From assembly GCA_039111635.1 (NCBI GenBank), contig JBCAQO010000003.1, positions 1,178,001 through 1,242,000 of the forward strand: 64,000 nt of DNA, read 5' to 3'. Below, in pieces: positions 10,901 through 22,138 of the stretch. Source of the DNA: Heterobasidion occidentale. Lineage: Eukaryota; Basidiomycota; Agaricomycetes; Russulales; Bondarzewiaceae. The notes below the pieces were generated by a model that saw only the letters and a program-made list of their open reading frames with translations, was not told the origin of the DNA and did no database searches. Positions within the stretch are counted from its first letter, which is position 1; each line of letters opens with the position of its first letter. Both the position numbers and the translations under genes were made by a program.

Positions 10901-12686
10901 CCAAATCAAAGGCTCTCTGCCCTGCATCCGGCGTTCGGATATAATCAGGAACGAATGGCGAGGGAGGGTAAGACAGCGGAGGGCCCCACGATGTAGCAGT
11001 TGACGGGGTAGCAGGGCGACTCCAGCCACCACGTTCACCAAGATCGAGGGACGGCGCTTGGGAAAACCTATCAGGAGATGCAGGAGATGCAGGCCATGAA
11101 GATGGACCCCACGACGTCGCAGTGACTGGTGTCATAGGTCGACTGAGTATCATTCTATGCGCAAGATCTACAGAAGGAGGGCGAGAAACGCTCAGAGGGG
11201 ATGCGGGATATTCGAGGGGAGCACCCCAACTTGTCGCAGTTGAGGGTGTGGGCGGCGCATCATCGAGCATCCTGAGACCGATGTCAGGAGAGGGGTATCG
11301 AGACGCATAAGACACGAGGGAGACGAGGTCATCGTCGGGACCAAAAGAAGTTGCTGTCGAAGGGCTCAGCAGAACAGAACCTTCTAACCGGCGATCAAGA
11401 TGTACGGATGGAACACGGTCCCAAGACATTGGTGATTCGAGGTTATCATAATCTGTAGGCCCAGGAGAGGATACCGACCATGTAAAATCATCTAAGTTGA
11501 GGACTTCTTCACCCTCCTCAACGGGCAAAGGAGAGTCCTTCAGGATGATGTCATTTGGCATGTGAACAGGGTCAAGGCTGATCTGACCCGTAGCACCCAA
11601 TGGCGTCGGTGCGACGGATGAGCTAGCACGCCAGGTCTTGACACGCGACTCTAAATCTTTGGTAGCAGCCTTAGGTTCTTCTTCCTGCATGATAGGCGCC
11701 AAAGGACGCGGCGTCTCTATAGAATCATCATTTCTTGCCGTCTGATTGGCCTGACCAAAACCAAGGGAAGCCGCATCAAACCGATCTAAAAGAGAAGCTT
11801 CCTCGGGACGTGACGACTGGGCGTTTGATTTCTCGAAGGAGGTATGAAAACAGGTTCCGACTGCTCCTCGGTCAGCTGATCCTCTTGGAACGTAGTTTTG
11901 CTGTCTCCTCTCCAATGAGACGTCGATGGTGCTGCGGAGACCGGAAAATCCATTGCATATCTCCGAGAAGAAGCTACCCATGCATCGTACCAACGGGCCT
12001 TATGGAAGTCGATGTCGAACTCGACACGACCACAGACCGGCAATTGCTGAAGCTGGAGGCTTGGAGACCGCGCATCAAAGAGATGACCCCAAAGCATAGG
12101 CCAAGTCTCGTCAGAGATGCGAGGCGATGCAGCAAGTCCGTTTTCAGCCATGTGCAGGTAGAGGCACAGACCGGTCGCACTGGGAAAATTGAATTCACGG
12201 GCGATTACTGTGAGCTGGCCGTACATCTTCCACAAAATGCGAGATAAGGTACTAAATTATATACATCCAAGAAGACACATACCGTCGGAAAGAGGGGCAT
12301 TAAGGTCCCTTGAGGCAAGCGATCGGGAGGACCAGAGGCCAATGTATGACCGAGATTGCCATGAGCTTTGGACAAGGAAGGAGGAGGGACTACGACGATT
12401 AACCACTTCGTTTGTCCGGAGCTGCTACGTTCACGATTATCACGAAGGCCAGTGTTGCGATAGGAAAGTGTGGACACTCGACGCATTCGACCGACGTGAG
12501 CGTCATGCGCCAGGTTGGTCTGAGAGACAAGGGATCGGCCTCCGTAGTCGTAGGAGGAACGATTCCCTGTGGATGAGTGAAGCCTGTAAACTCTGGTTCT
12601 GTGTCAGGAGGAGTGGGCAATTGAGAAGGGCGAGGGAGGTCGTAGGGAGATGGTTTGTGGAACGGAGAAGAGGTGAGGTGAGACAT
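7974..12686 (-). CDS. Large fungal protein with tandem Tyr-Pro repeat exons
   Basis: This is a multi-exon gene starting at ATG 12686 (MSHLTSSPFHKPSPYDLPRP) and ending at TAA 7974 (KLDRTKYPFM). The N-terminal part is Pro-rich, then possibly folded (TKWLIVVVPP, MPLFPTMYGQL, REFNFPSATGLCLYL, ISDETWPMLWGHLF, GRVEFDIDFHKARWYDAWV). A disordered middle carries four TATSWGP-type repeats (10980-11365). Then come nine small exons, all entered and left in phase 1, each encoding YPxxYPxFxIYP near the start and YPxxDI near the end. The C-terminal exon 8920-8168 (SPVYPHFELWP, then a Ser/Pro tail with RRDSLVLEKARMFD) splices to 8116-7974. I recall similar unnamed proteins in mushrooms but know no function. 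One repeat exon (9256-9144) is 113 nt and out of frame. An intron of about 50 bp near 11850-11800 is inferred. Confidence 0.8.
8976..10491 (-). repeat. Tandem phase-1 exon array encoding YP repeats
   Basis: Exons (right to left): 10491-10381, 10325-10209, 10152-10039, 9984-9898, 9850-9668, 9612-9496, 9436-9308, 9256-9144, 9092-8976. Introns between them are 47-59 bp. Each exon begins AT or AC after a T left by the previous exon, so a Tyr codon is split at every junction. Lengths are 111, 117, 114, 87, 183, 117, 129, 113 and 117 nt; all but the 113 are multiples of three. Exons start with a YP-rich block (for example AAYPNFEIYPG) and end with YPALDI-like residues. The 9984-9898 copy has lost its front YP block (EGQRFDDTM). 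The two copies at 10491 and 10325 are most alike (AAYPNFEIYPGHVC), pointing to recent exon duplication. Confidence 0.85.
10935..11390 (-). repeat. TATSWGP repeat units within the YP-repeat protein
   Basis: Four imperfect copies, about 39 codons apart, contain STATSFGP, STATSWGA, VTATSWGP and STATSWGP (near 11350, 11235, 11118 and 10995). Each is followed by a Pro/Ser stretch such as YPPSP and by a PSxDLGxR-like element (PDIGLR, PSVDLAHR, PSLDLGERG, PDAGQR). This segment looks disordered and may be a series of short binding motifs or phosphosites. Confidence 0.75.
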
Positions 12687-13310
12687 GATGCAGGTCTAGA
12701 GAGATAGAGACTGTTCGTGAAAGAGTGGATGCAAGGAGATGCTGTCTAGCAGCAGTGCGATACGTGGGGACTGCGAGTCCTTGGAGAGCCAGGGGCAGAG
12801 GCGAAGGTGTGGGAGAACGACCGACAAAATGTGGGGCTGTAATAGGACGTGGTGCTGTGAGCTGACGCTTGAAACAAATGATAGATCATCAAAACTGACA
12901 CGAACAGGATCGCCTGGGAAACCGAGATGCAGCAGAATAGAAAGGCCTGCCTTCTGAATGTTCTCAAAGGATATGTGCAGGGACGACCGTCCGTTTGTTT
13001 GACCTACGATGCCAACGACGCCAACGACGACTCGCGCGGAAGCGGCAGCAAATGTCGAGGGCTGGGCTATGGCAACGATGTCGGGGTTAGGGTTAGGGCG
13101 CGAGCCAGCCGGGCGGGCCTGGAGTAGGCACGCGGAAACGACAGACCCCGTGAGTACGCGCCGGCTGCACGCGGACATGTCACTCGATGTTCTTTGGAGA
13201 CAGCTGTGGCTCCACGGCCATCGACGCCGACAAAGCCTTCACCAGCACCATAACCATCAGGCTGCATTGAGCCTGCCTCTCCTTTCATTTCTTCTCGTCA
13301 CTCTCTCTTC
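12687..13310. other. Intergenic, divergent promoter region
   Basis: This 624 bp stretch separates the YP-repeat gene (leftward) and the alpha-amylase gene (rightward). It contains two TTAGGG units at about 13086-13098, probably fortuitous. A 160-codon open frame on the minus strand (13178-12696) ends just before the YP-gene ATG and has no recognisable domain, so I treat it as non-coding. Confidence 0.45.
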
Positions 13311-15240
13311 ATGTTTTCTTTATTACTTCTCCCTTTGCTTGCTGCCCCATGTCTCGCAGCCTCTGCCTCAGACTGGCAAAAGCGTACAATCTACCAAGTC
13401 AGTCCTCAAAACTTCACCGCTCCCCTCATCTGACATCTCTCATAGGTGATGACCGATAGGTTTGCTACGTCTGATGGCTCAGGCCCAACGTGCAACACCG
13501 ACGACAAGAAGTATTGCGGCGGTACTTGGAAGGGCATAACGAACCACCTCGATTACATACAGAACATGGGCTTCGACGCTATTTGGATCTCCCCAATTGT
13601 CGCCAATGTTCAGGGCACCACTGCGTACGGCGAAGCCTTCCATGGCTATTGGCCTGTGGATATCTTTGACATCAACAGCCACTACGGCACCGCCGATGAT
13701 CTCAAGTCGCTCTCGTCCGCCCTCCACAAACGTGGCATGTATCTCATGCTCGACGTCGTTGTGAATCATCTTGTCAGCAACTCTAACCCACCCCAGTTCA
13801 CGACCGACTTCAAGCCGTTCAACGCCCAGTCTGATTTCCACCCGGAGTGCTTCGTAACCGATTACAACAATCAGACCAATGTCGAGCAATGCTGGCTGGG
13901 GGATGAAAAACTGGTGCTTGCAGACGTCAATACGGAAGACTCGACGATTGTCACGACGTTAAATGGTTGGATCAAAGATCTGGTCGGCAACTATTCCGCG
14001 GACGGCATTCGGATCGACACCGTCAAACACGTCCGTAAGGACTTTTGGCCTGACTTCGCCTCCTCGGCAGGCGTGTTTACCATCGGCGAGGTCCTGTCTA
14101 ATGAGACATCCTACACCAAGGACTATACCCGTACGTCTTACATTTTATTCGCCTCCTTCCCAAACGTTCCTACCGCTCATTCTTGTACAGAGGTCCTCGA
14201 TTCCGTCCTCGATTACCCTACGTGGTATCCCCTTGTCGCCGGTTTCCAGACGACAAACGGCGATCTCACTAAGCTCGCGAACAGCGTCCAACTGACTCAG
14301 TCTGCATACAAGAACGGCGCGTTCGGGTCCGGTTCTTTCCTTGATAATCACGACCAGCCTCGATTCGCTGGCTTGGTTGCCAACGCGGACTCCGCGCTTG
14401 TCAAGAATGCGATGGCCTTCCCTTTTATACATGACGGTATTCCGATCGTGTATCAAGGTAAATCGCGGATATTCTGTTTTCACTATGGGCCTTACTGATA
14501 CTGATGCACTGCTGACAGGGCAGGAACAGGGCTATACTGGCGGAGCGGATCCTGCGAACCGCGAAGCGTGAGTGACCAATCATTATTTTTGCCAATACGT
14601 GCGATAGAGAGCTGGTTTTTATTTCTCTCTTCCTATGCAGGCTCTGGCTTTCTGGATACGTAGAGGACAAGGACTACGTCAACCATATCAAGGCCCTTAG
14701 CGCTGCCCGCAAAGCCGCTGCGTCTGCCAACGATAAGTTCTACTCCACCAAGGTATAATTGTTCCTATTCCTACCTCCTCCCGAACCCAATCTTTGTTCT
14801 CGCCTTAGATGACCTTTCCACGAACACGACTACATCCCTCGCCATCAGCAAATCACCTATGCTTGCCCTCCTCACCAACGTCGGCTCCAAAGGAGCCACG
14901 ACGTCATGGTCAGTTTCGGACACCGGATATACAGGAAACACGGAACTCGTGGACGTGTTGAGCTGTGCCACAGTCACGACGGACAGCAGCGGCAAGGTCG
15001 CGGCCAGCTCTCAAAATGGTCAGCCCATGGTGAGTAGTGCTGTTGATTACCCAGATGTGAAATAGTAGGCAATGCTGACCGGATGCCATCCATCACTCTT
15101 AGGTGTTCATTCCGAAGAGCGCGCTCAGCAAGAGTGCGGGTGTCTGCTCCAGTGTAGCCACTGGTGCCGCGTCTCTTGGCCGAGGCGTGTCGTACTCGCT
15201 CGTCGCTGGCATTGTGCTCTCATGGGCGTTTCTGTTCTAA
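13311..15240 (+). CDS. GPI-anchor-type secreted alpha-amylase (GH13)
   Basis: It starts at ATG 13311 with a signal peptide (MFSLLLLPLLAAPCLAASA). Exon 1 ends at 13397; further exons start at 13446, 14191, 14519, 14641 and 14809, plus a last one after an intron starting at the GTGAGT following QPM near 15029. GH13 motifs are all present: DVVVNH, GIRIDTVKHV with the nucleophile Asp, GEVL with the acid Glu, and FLDNHDQPR with the third acid. These hydrolyse internal alpha-1,4-glucosidic bonds. The C-terminus carries a Ser/Ala-rich linker and a hydrophobic end (SLVAGIVLSWAFLF), typical of GPI attachment, so the enzyme may act at the cell surface on starch or wall alpha-glucan. The frame does not close at the 14752/14809 splice: one extra base is needed to read STK into the LSTNTTTSLAIS frame. 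Confidence 0.9.
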
Positions 15241-15952
15241 TACATTTCCCTTCGACGCTTTCAACTTAGCATCTAGACTAGAAGGACTCCTAAAACCCTT
15301 CCCCATCTCATAATGATCACACAACACACACATCACTAGAGCAAAGCGGTAGAATGCATGATGGAGACACCCCCAGGCTATCACACTTCCTACATATCTC
15401 TTTCTTAATCCTTCATCGATGTGCGGATATTGACTCTTGGGAGCATTGATCTAACATTCGGACACACTACCTACTACGAGTTACACCTGCACGGACCTTT
15501 ACACTCTCATTCACGCATAGAATAAAGCTGCCGAGCTATTTGTTTTGCCAGTTTAGAGAACAGAACCCCCAGGTCTGCTTCGCCCAAGTTGCCGCTGGAA
15601 AATGCGTCACTAGTCATACTCAGTAAAACGGAGATTCAAGTGAACGTCATGCCCAGTCACGAAACTGGGCTTTTGTCATGTATCCGTCAAGAATGTGGTG
15701 CAGAAGTCGTGTGAAAGTCGTGTCTAATTTGGGAAGTTTATGACTTTTACATGACTTTCTGCACCACATTCTTGACGGTTACATGACAAAAGCCCAGTTT
15801 CGTGACGTTCACTTGAATTTCCGTTTTCACTGAGAGTCATATGACAGGGTGATCAATCTATGGGCGCGTGATAGTCGCGTAATGTGTGATCACTGTGATC
15901 TCAAGCCTTCTCAAGCTGTGGCTGACATCTAGGAGCTTGCACTTTCATATCC
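15241..15952. other. Intergenic region holding a foldback element
   Basis: This lies between the alpha-amylase stop and the CSN4 start, with both genes on the plus strand. The first 370 bp show no coding exon, the 15612-15846 segment is an inverted repeat, and about 100 bp remain as the CSN4 promoter. Confidence 0.5.
15612..15846. mobile_element. Foldback / MITE-like inverted repeat
   Basis: Two arms of roughly 105 bp face each other around a short centre (about 15719-15740). Shared segments include ATTCAAGTGAACGTCA, CACGAAACTGGGCTTTTGTC and CCGTCAAGAATGTGGTGCAG, present forward at left and reverse-complemented at right. The left arm carries about 10 extra bases (TGCCCAGTCA), making a small nested hairpin GCCCAGT/ACTGGGC. 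Ends on both sides read GTCATA. No open frame lies inside, so it would be non-autonomous. Target-site duplication is not clear by eye. It could instead be a long hairpin RNA source. Confidence 0.65.
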
Positions 15953-17518
15953 ATGGACCAGAAATTTGCGAAATTCGATACCCTCAACCAGAAGGACAAA
16001 GGCGCTGCCTATCTTTCACTCCTGTCCGATGTATTTACCACGTCGAATGGCCCTCAACTCATTCAGGATATACATATACTCGTCGACCATGTCGTGAATC
16101 AGGACAATGCCGGTTTCATTGTCGGGAGACAAGTCCTGTCCGAGCTTGTGAAGATTTTGAACGAGGGCGGCATCTCTAATTTAGGTCTGCGAAAGCAGAT
16201 CGTAGAGGATATCCTGGCCACGGTTCAACCGCGCTTGACGAGTTACGAGGAACAAGTGAGTGCTAGATCGTAACGCCATACACCAAGAGTTGAACTTGAG
16301 GACGACACCATAGGTCAATCTCCTCAGGTTTCACCTCGCTGACATTCTTGAGCATGAAGAAGATTGGTCTGAAGCCGCGCGTGTCCTGATGGGAATCACC
16401 CTCGAGGCGAGTCAGCGGTAAGTGCCTCGCATATCCCATTTCCCTTTAGTTTCAACCTCCATCGCAGTACGACAGATGAGGACAAGCTGCGCGTTTACAT
16501 ACGTATCGTTCGGCTTCTGCTCGAGGAAGAAGATTCCGTTCAGGCCGACAGTTACTACAATCGTGCCGCCTCTCTCATACATTCGACAAGCGACAAGGTC
16601 ACTCTGCTTGCTTTCAAACTCTGCCAAGCGAGGATCAGCGACTATGGCAGAAAATTTCTTGAAGCCGCCGGACGTTATCATGAACTCAGCTTTGTAGGTG
16701 AGATCGATGAGGACGAACGAAGCCATATGTTGCAAGTATCTATTCCTCAGCACTCATTGCATATTGCTCTAACCATGTCTTCAGATCTGCAGCTGTCACA
16801 TGTGCAGTCCTCGCACCAGCAGGACCAAATCGCTCCCGCATACTTGCATCCCTATATCGCGATGAGAGGACAGCCGAACTCCCACCTTCAACATCCTCTC
16901 AAAATGTTCCTCGACCATATCCTCCGCCCAGCAGAGATAAAGGAGTTCGAAAGATCCTTAAACCCCATCAACTTGCCAAAATTTCCCTCTCCACCAATGA
17001 TCGGCTTGCATCGGCCATCCAGGGAGATGATGAGCTATCTGGTGACAACGTTAGCACCCGCACTGGTCCGGCTACAGTCCTTGATCGCGCTGTTATGGAG
17101 CATAACGTGCTCGCTAGCTCCAAAATTTACAATAACATATCTTTCCGAGGGTTGGGTGCGCTGTTAGATTTGACTCCTGGCGCAGCTGAGACGATGGCGC
17201 GGAAGATGATCGAGCAGGGTCGGCTGAAGGGACATATCGACCAGGTGGAGAAATTGATCTGGTTTGAAGCGGCCAAAGAGGAAGATGATGCGCAAGGCAA
17301 GGCTGGTGGGCTAGGAGACGTGAACCAGGCCACAGAGGACACGGGCGCACTCTTCACGAAGCGATGGGACCTGCAGATCCGTCTGACAGCAGCCAGTGTG
17401 AGTGCAGGTACATTCGTGTTGCTCATCGACTTATAGGTCATCGTAACAGGTCGAGACCATGGTACAACACTTATCAGAGAAGGGCTTAGTAGGAACAGCA
17501 CTCACGACGAACGCGTGA
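15953..17518 (+). CDS. CSN4: COP9 signalosome subunit 4
   Basis: It starts MDQKFAKFDTLNQKDKG. The TPR-like helical repeats (NLLRFHLADILEHEEDWSEA, RVYIRIVRLLLEEEDSVQA, FKLCQARISDYGRKFLEAA, then AAVTCAVLAPAGPNRSRIL) are followed by a PCI domain (MEHNVLASSKIYNNISFRGL, LLDLTPGAAETMARKMIEQG, GHIDQVEKLIWFE). This order and length, about 430 aa, match CSN4, a scaffold of the COP9 signalosome, which removes Nedd8/Rub1 from cullins. The stop is TGA at 17516. Introns are short, near 16256-16313, 16420-16466, 16733-16785 and 17400-17450. It converges on the AP-1 sigma gene. Confidence 0.92.
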
Positions 17519-17839
17519 TCGTATGATTGTCAACGGTAGGTCCGCCGTTGTATTGCACTATTGTGATCCGTAGTCAACTGGACCAGCGAAAGAGAAGTGA
17601 TAGAGGCTACTCGCATCAATTCACCGGGTTGCACAGGTGCCAAGATTTCATAGACAATCGACATGTCCGTGGGACATGGAAACCGTGTTCATATCACAGG
17701 TGCGGCCCCTACATCTGCCAACCGCTATTGCACGGATCGATGGCACGTCGACATATGTGTGATATGGCAGATATACTGGTTCCACGAGCGTACAGCATCC
17801 AGTAAGATCTCTGATGATAGCGATGAAGGTATCACTCAG
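17519..17839. other. Convergent intergenic, 3' ends
   Basis: This spacer holds the 3' regions of CSN4 and AP-1 sigma. No coding exon or RNA gene was recognised. Confidence 0.4.
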
Positions 17840-18651
17840 TCATAGTGCGCGCGAGCCCAGCCGTGCCATCGTGTCCTCGCTATTTTCCTGCTCTTCGACC
17901 GAGTCGGATTGGGTCACCTGCGAATGATAAGAGAATAGTATCGCTTGAACATTTAAAGGAAGAACGCACCACGCGTAGAACAGATTTCTTTGATGACTCT
18001 TGTAGTTCTCCGGAAATGATGAGCTCGTCTAGAATCTGTTGATGCACGCAGTAAGCATACACGAATGAACCGACGATTGAGTAAGGAATATCACATACAG
18101 CATAGGCTTTCTGGAAGTTGAAGATCCTAAGGGCAGTCAGCCCATATAGCGCAGAGGTGGGATTCAACTACACGACTCACAAATCCAGCTCACACACCTT
18201 GTCCGGGATGTCAGTATCCGGTAAAAGTGAAGAGGACAGCTCACTTACGTTCCCAAAGTATCGATCCAGGACTTCAACATAACGGTGTATAATCTCGAGT
18301 GTGATGAGTTCATTATCCATTTGCCCAATACCGCACACGAAGAACAGCGAGGCATATCGGCGGTACACGACCTTCGTGTCTACACACTGTTAGCAGAATG
18401 ACGCACGGGTCTCCAGCCACGAACGCACCCTTGTACTCCAGGAAGTTACACATGCGAGTCCTCCGTGCAAGAACGAGCTGCGTTACATCTTTGACAATCT
18501 TTGCCTTCGCTTTTGGCTGCATTGTTGTGAACCATTTTGCAAGGCGTACTTTGCCTACGGGTGAGCCAAGGCGGAGTGAGACACACGGTGCGCCCGACAG
18601 TACGATTAGCAGCAAACCTTGGCGGGAAACAAGAAGGATATAGTTGATCAT
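17840..18651 (-). CDS. APS1: AP-1 clathrin adaptor sigma subunit
   Basis: The protein opens [20 protein letters not shown], the hallmark of AP-1 sigma. It continues with [40 protein letters not shown] and [20 protein letters not shown], then [19 protein letters not shown]. These form the small longin-like sigma fold that, with gamma, beta and mu, makes AP-1 for clathrin traffic between trans-Golgi and endosomes. The end, after [17 protein letters not shown], is a short acidic fungal tail ([18 protein letters not shown]). At least five introns split this small gene. Upstream ATGs near 18744 are not needed, since the family starts at MINYILL. Confidence 0.93.
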
Positions 18652-19064
18652 AACGGCGCGTCGAAGGAGATGCAGCGGTTGTATTGAGGTCGTTTCAGTC
18701 ATGTAAGTGTGAGGATCGAGGTGCCAATGCGTAATGGCAAGCAAGTGGCAAACAGTAGAACAGTGCCCGATTGTGCCCGATGGATCGTCTTAGAATAGCG
18801 AAGATTTCAGATCATCCTTCATTTTTGAGACATCTTGTGGGCCTCCTGGGGCTAGACTATCTCGTCAAGATGCAGTCGATAAATAATGGATATCAGACGT
18901 ATTCGTACACCCGATCAATTCTTCAACCAACCCACACTCCGAAACCTGCTACAGGGGACGTAAACAAACAAGAACACATGGCCGACAGGCAAAACAAGCA
19001 AAAGCACCACCATACCACGCTCACAATCCGACTTTGTCCCATACATGTATCGTACACAAAGATT
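18652..19064. other. Intergenic between AP-1 sigma and VID27
   Basis: This 413 bp spacer contains the AP-1 sigma promoter and the VID27 3' end, both on the minus strand. A plus-strand open frame (18771-19103) has no recognisable features and runs into the VID27 coding end, so it is treated as chance. Confidence 0.4.
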
Positions 19065-21971
19065 CTAAAACGGAGCATTGACTATACCAGAGTGGCTACG
19101 TGAACTCCTCCTTTCGGGTGCAAGGGATGTGCGAGTGGGTCGCTTCAAGCTTTTCTTATTTACTGACAGGACGTCGTTCTGGAGCGCAACGATCTGTAAC
19201 GCGCCCATGTAAGCCTTAAGTGAGACGAAGACACAGATGTCGAACGTACAATATCCTTGTCATTGCCAAATCTGAAGTTGTCTTGCACGACAAGATCCTC
19301 ATATCTGCGGAGATTATGATAGCGTGAGCACTGATAATTGAGCACGAAAGGATATACTCACTTCTTGATTTCATACTTGTCCATTTGGCCCTTTTTGACT
19401 TTAGCGAAGTCCCATGCAATGACATATTGGCCGGTGGACGTCACGATGGAATTCTCATCCTGATCTTGACCCACATTGAATCTGGAGGGACGATTGAATC
19501 AGGTGCAGCAAAAATCCCTTCGTACTTACCTGGCAGGAGAGAACGAGATATTATGGTTCATATAAGCAACATGCTCAGCCCGTAACTGCAGGCGCCTGGG
19601 CTGAGGTTTTGCGTCAGCGGGGAAGCTCCTATCGAAACCTAAGCTCCCTGCGTATTTTCCTTGCCCAATGAGTGTGTCGATCAACAACAAATAGGTCTTT
19701 GTAGTTGCGACAATCCATCTGCCATCTGCGGTCACATCGACACCGATGATGGGGTCACCCAGAGGATGCAGCGCCGTCTTCGCATTCTTGCCAATCGAGT
19801 CAAACAACCGAATATCACCCTTCTCACTCGCCACCGCCAACTTCCCAGAGGCAGTAGTAGTGACACCGGAGAACTTGTTCTTCGAAACGTACTGCTTGAA
19901 TTGGCTGTCCACCATCTTGTTACCCGAGATTCGAGGATCGATTCGGAATAGAGCATTGTGTGAGGCACCGATGAGAGTTTGCTCTGGCGTCGTCTGGGCA
20001 AACTTGTTCTCAGGTGCTATGTGATTGACCTGGACGTCATCGTGAACTTTCCATTCCTCCACGATCTTGCCGCGCTCTATGTCCAAATTGTATAGAGAGT
20101 TGTGGTCGCGAGGATTCATGATGACCATCTTGGAATCTTGGTCATGTAACATGACCTGACAGGACGAACTCAGTAAATTAGTCGGTAGCCAAAGATGGTG
20201 ATCTTACATTCTTGGGAGAAAATTCTTTGCCCTTCATGTCCGCAACTTTGCTGATTGTGGCATAATACTTCACGTTGTCGTTCGTATGGACGGAATACAC
20301 CAATGTTGTTACCACGGACGACGTAGGATCGATCACCCTTGTAGCCAACGGTCAGCTGAGAGTTTCGCCCTTCTAATGTAGCTGGCATATGGTCTTCGTC
20401 CTCTGATGCATGTTCCTCCTCTTCACTGTCGCTCTTCTCTGTTCGATTGTGAGTACATTGAGTCGCGTGGATATTACAGCCAGCGCACCTTCTAGCTCTT
20501 CCAAGACAGCCTCTTCTTCATCTTCTTCGGCTACAGCATCACTCATTTCCACGTCTTCTACATTCGCGCTCAGCACGTAAGCACGTTCATCGCTCTGTGA
20601 TGAAGCACTTCAGCCAAGATTCCTGATAAGTCTAGTATGTCATACCTTGGCTTTCTCCCAAGCTGTTTGATGCAAGCTCTCCCAAAGTCTCTTTGTGAAC
20701 TCGAGCTGGAACTCTTCAAAAGCGTCATGGGAGCTGAACCGAAGGCACCAGCTGCTCTGCGTTCCACTCTCACTCATATGGTTCCAAGTCAGCGACCAAG
20801 TGGGAGGCGACCAACGCTGCATCATGTCTGACGATATTCGATGAACCAATACCTGCCCTGCCTCGTCTGACGCGGTCAGCCAATAGTCGAATTTCCCGCT
20901 AGCACGTTTCACAATCTTCGCGTGTACATCGCCTTGCCGAACAAAATACTGGTTCCCGTGATCCCAATAGAACAGTTCAGCAGGTTGATCGGCGACATCT
21001 GTGAACGATGCATCAGGGTCGGGTGAGGCTTGAGTAGACGTGGGGCTAGCAGTTGTTTCGGGAGCCTTTGCAACAGAAGTGGTGGATAGCGACTCCAGGT
21101 CGCGAGTGAGAGATTGTCCATCCTTGGAAGATGCTTTTTCTTGCCCGAGCCCTTACGTTTGGCTTTAGGTGAGGGTGGCCTGCAAACGAGACATACTTAG
21201 CATGGAAAACATGATGAAAAGAAGTACCAAAACGGACTGCCAGATGAATTGGGCCAGATCCGTATCTTGAGTTGCATCGGCGCTCATCCTATACTTTCTC
21301 TCATACATGGCACGATACATGCACGTCTCAAAGAACGCGCGCGTGGGTCCATTTGTCCCAGAGGCCACGAACTCGTAGAACTCGTCGACGTCCCCTTGAA
21401 GATCTCTCCAGACAAATGTTGGCTCTCCCTCAGTCTCTCCGGTACGAACTCCAGCTCCTCGCTTATGAGGAACACGCGTTCTTCATCGGCTAGCAGGGCA
21501 GGTTAGGAGTCTCGCAGCCTCGCAGCCACACGTACAAGACTCACTTTCGTCCTCGTCCTCCAGAAGTTCTTGATCTCCATCCTCGTAAACTCGAGTAACG
21601 ACTAGCTGGAAGTTGTGTTCAAATGATGGCACTCGACGAATGGTAGCCATCGCATCATTATAACTAGATTGAGGGGTGAGGTGATGAGACCGCAGATGCA
21701 ACGTGCCATAGACATACATACATGCATTCTCGAGATGAACGGATATTGCCAGGTCGAAGAAGATATAGTTGACCAGTGGATATCTTCACGACTTCCGCCG
21801 CGTTAGGATCATCTATGATACACATAAATCAAATGCGCCCCAGCATTGCTTCAGGCCCACTTACGCCAAACCTTTCCAATCACTGCGTGGGTAAGAAAAA
21901 TTCAAATAAATTCAACAGATTACAAAAGATGCAATTGAGATGGTGGTCTTACAGCTACGAAAGATGTTCAT
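19065..21971 (-). CDS. VID27: Vid27 family protein
   Basis: It starts MNIFRSLIGKVWHDP, the typical Vid27 N-terminus, then KISTGQLYLLRPG. A PH-like middle region follows (FLISEELEFVPERLRESQHL, FETCMYRAMYERKY, ELFYWDHGNQYFVRQGDV). After an acidic linker (EEDEEEAVLEELE) comes the C-terminal beta-propeller-like domain: SYVVRGNNIGVF, then MVIMNPRDHNSLYNLDIERG, VNHIAPENKFAQTTPEQTLI, GKLAVASEKGDIRLFD and VDVTADGRWIVATTKTYLLL. In yeast, Vid27 is linked to vacuole import and degradation, but its biochemical role is poorly known. The end (LQNDVLSVNKKSLKRP and a basic tail) is at TAG 19065. About ten short introns are present. Confidence 0.93.
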
Positions 21972-22138
21972 GGTAGTCGAGGAAGGTAGCAAACCAAGGA
22001 GACTCCTTAAGGACGGCGCGGTGTGATGGAAATGACGCGTGACATCACGCTTGCATCACGTCTGCACGTGTCTCTCGACAGAAGCTTTCGGAGGTTCCGA
22101 GGCTGCTGTTCCGCGCCCACAACCTCAATCAATCAGAA

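Noticed and set aside
13085..13099. Two TTAGGG units resembling telomere repeat
   Set aside because: Only two units, in a gene-flanking region with coding genes on both sides, so probably chance.
12696..13178. 160-codon open frame on the minus strand
   Set aside because: It has no recognisable domain, stops a few bases before the start codon of the YP-repeat gene, and lies in a divergent promoter.
18771..19103. Plus-strand 110-codon open frame
   Set aside because: It overlaps the VID27 coding end in antisense and has no domain or codon signal.
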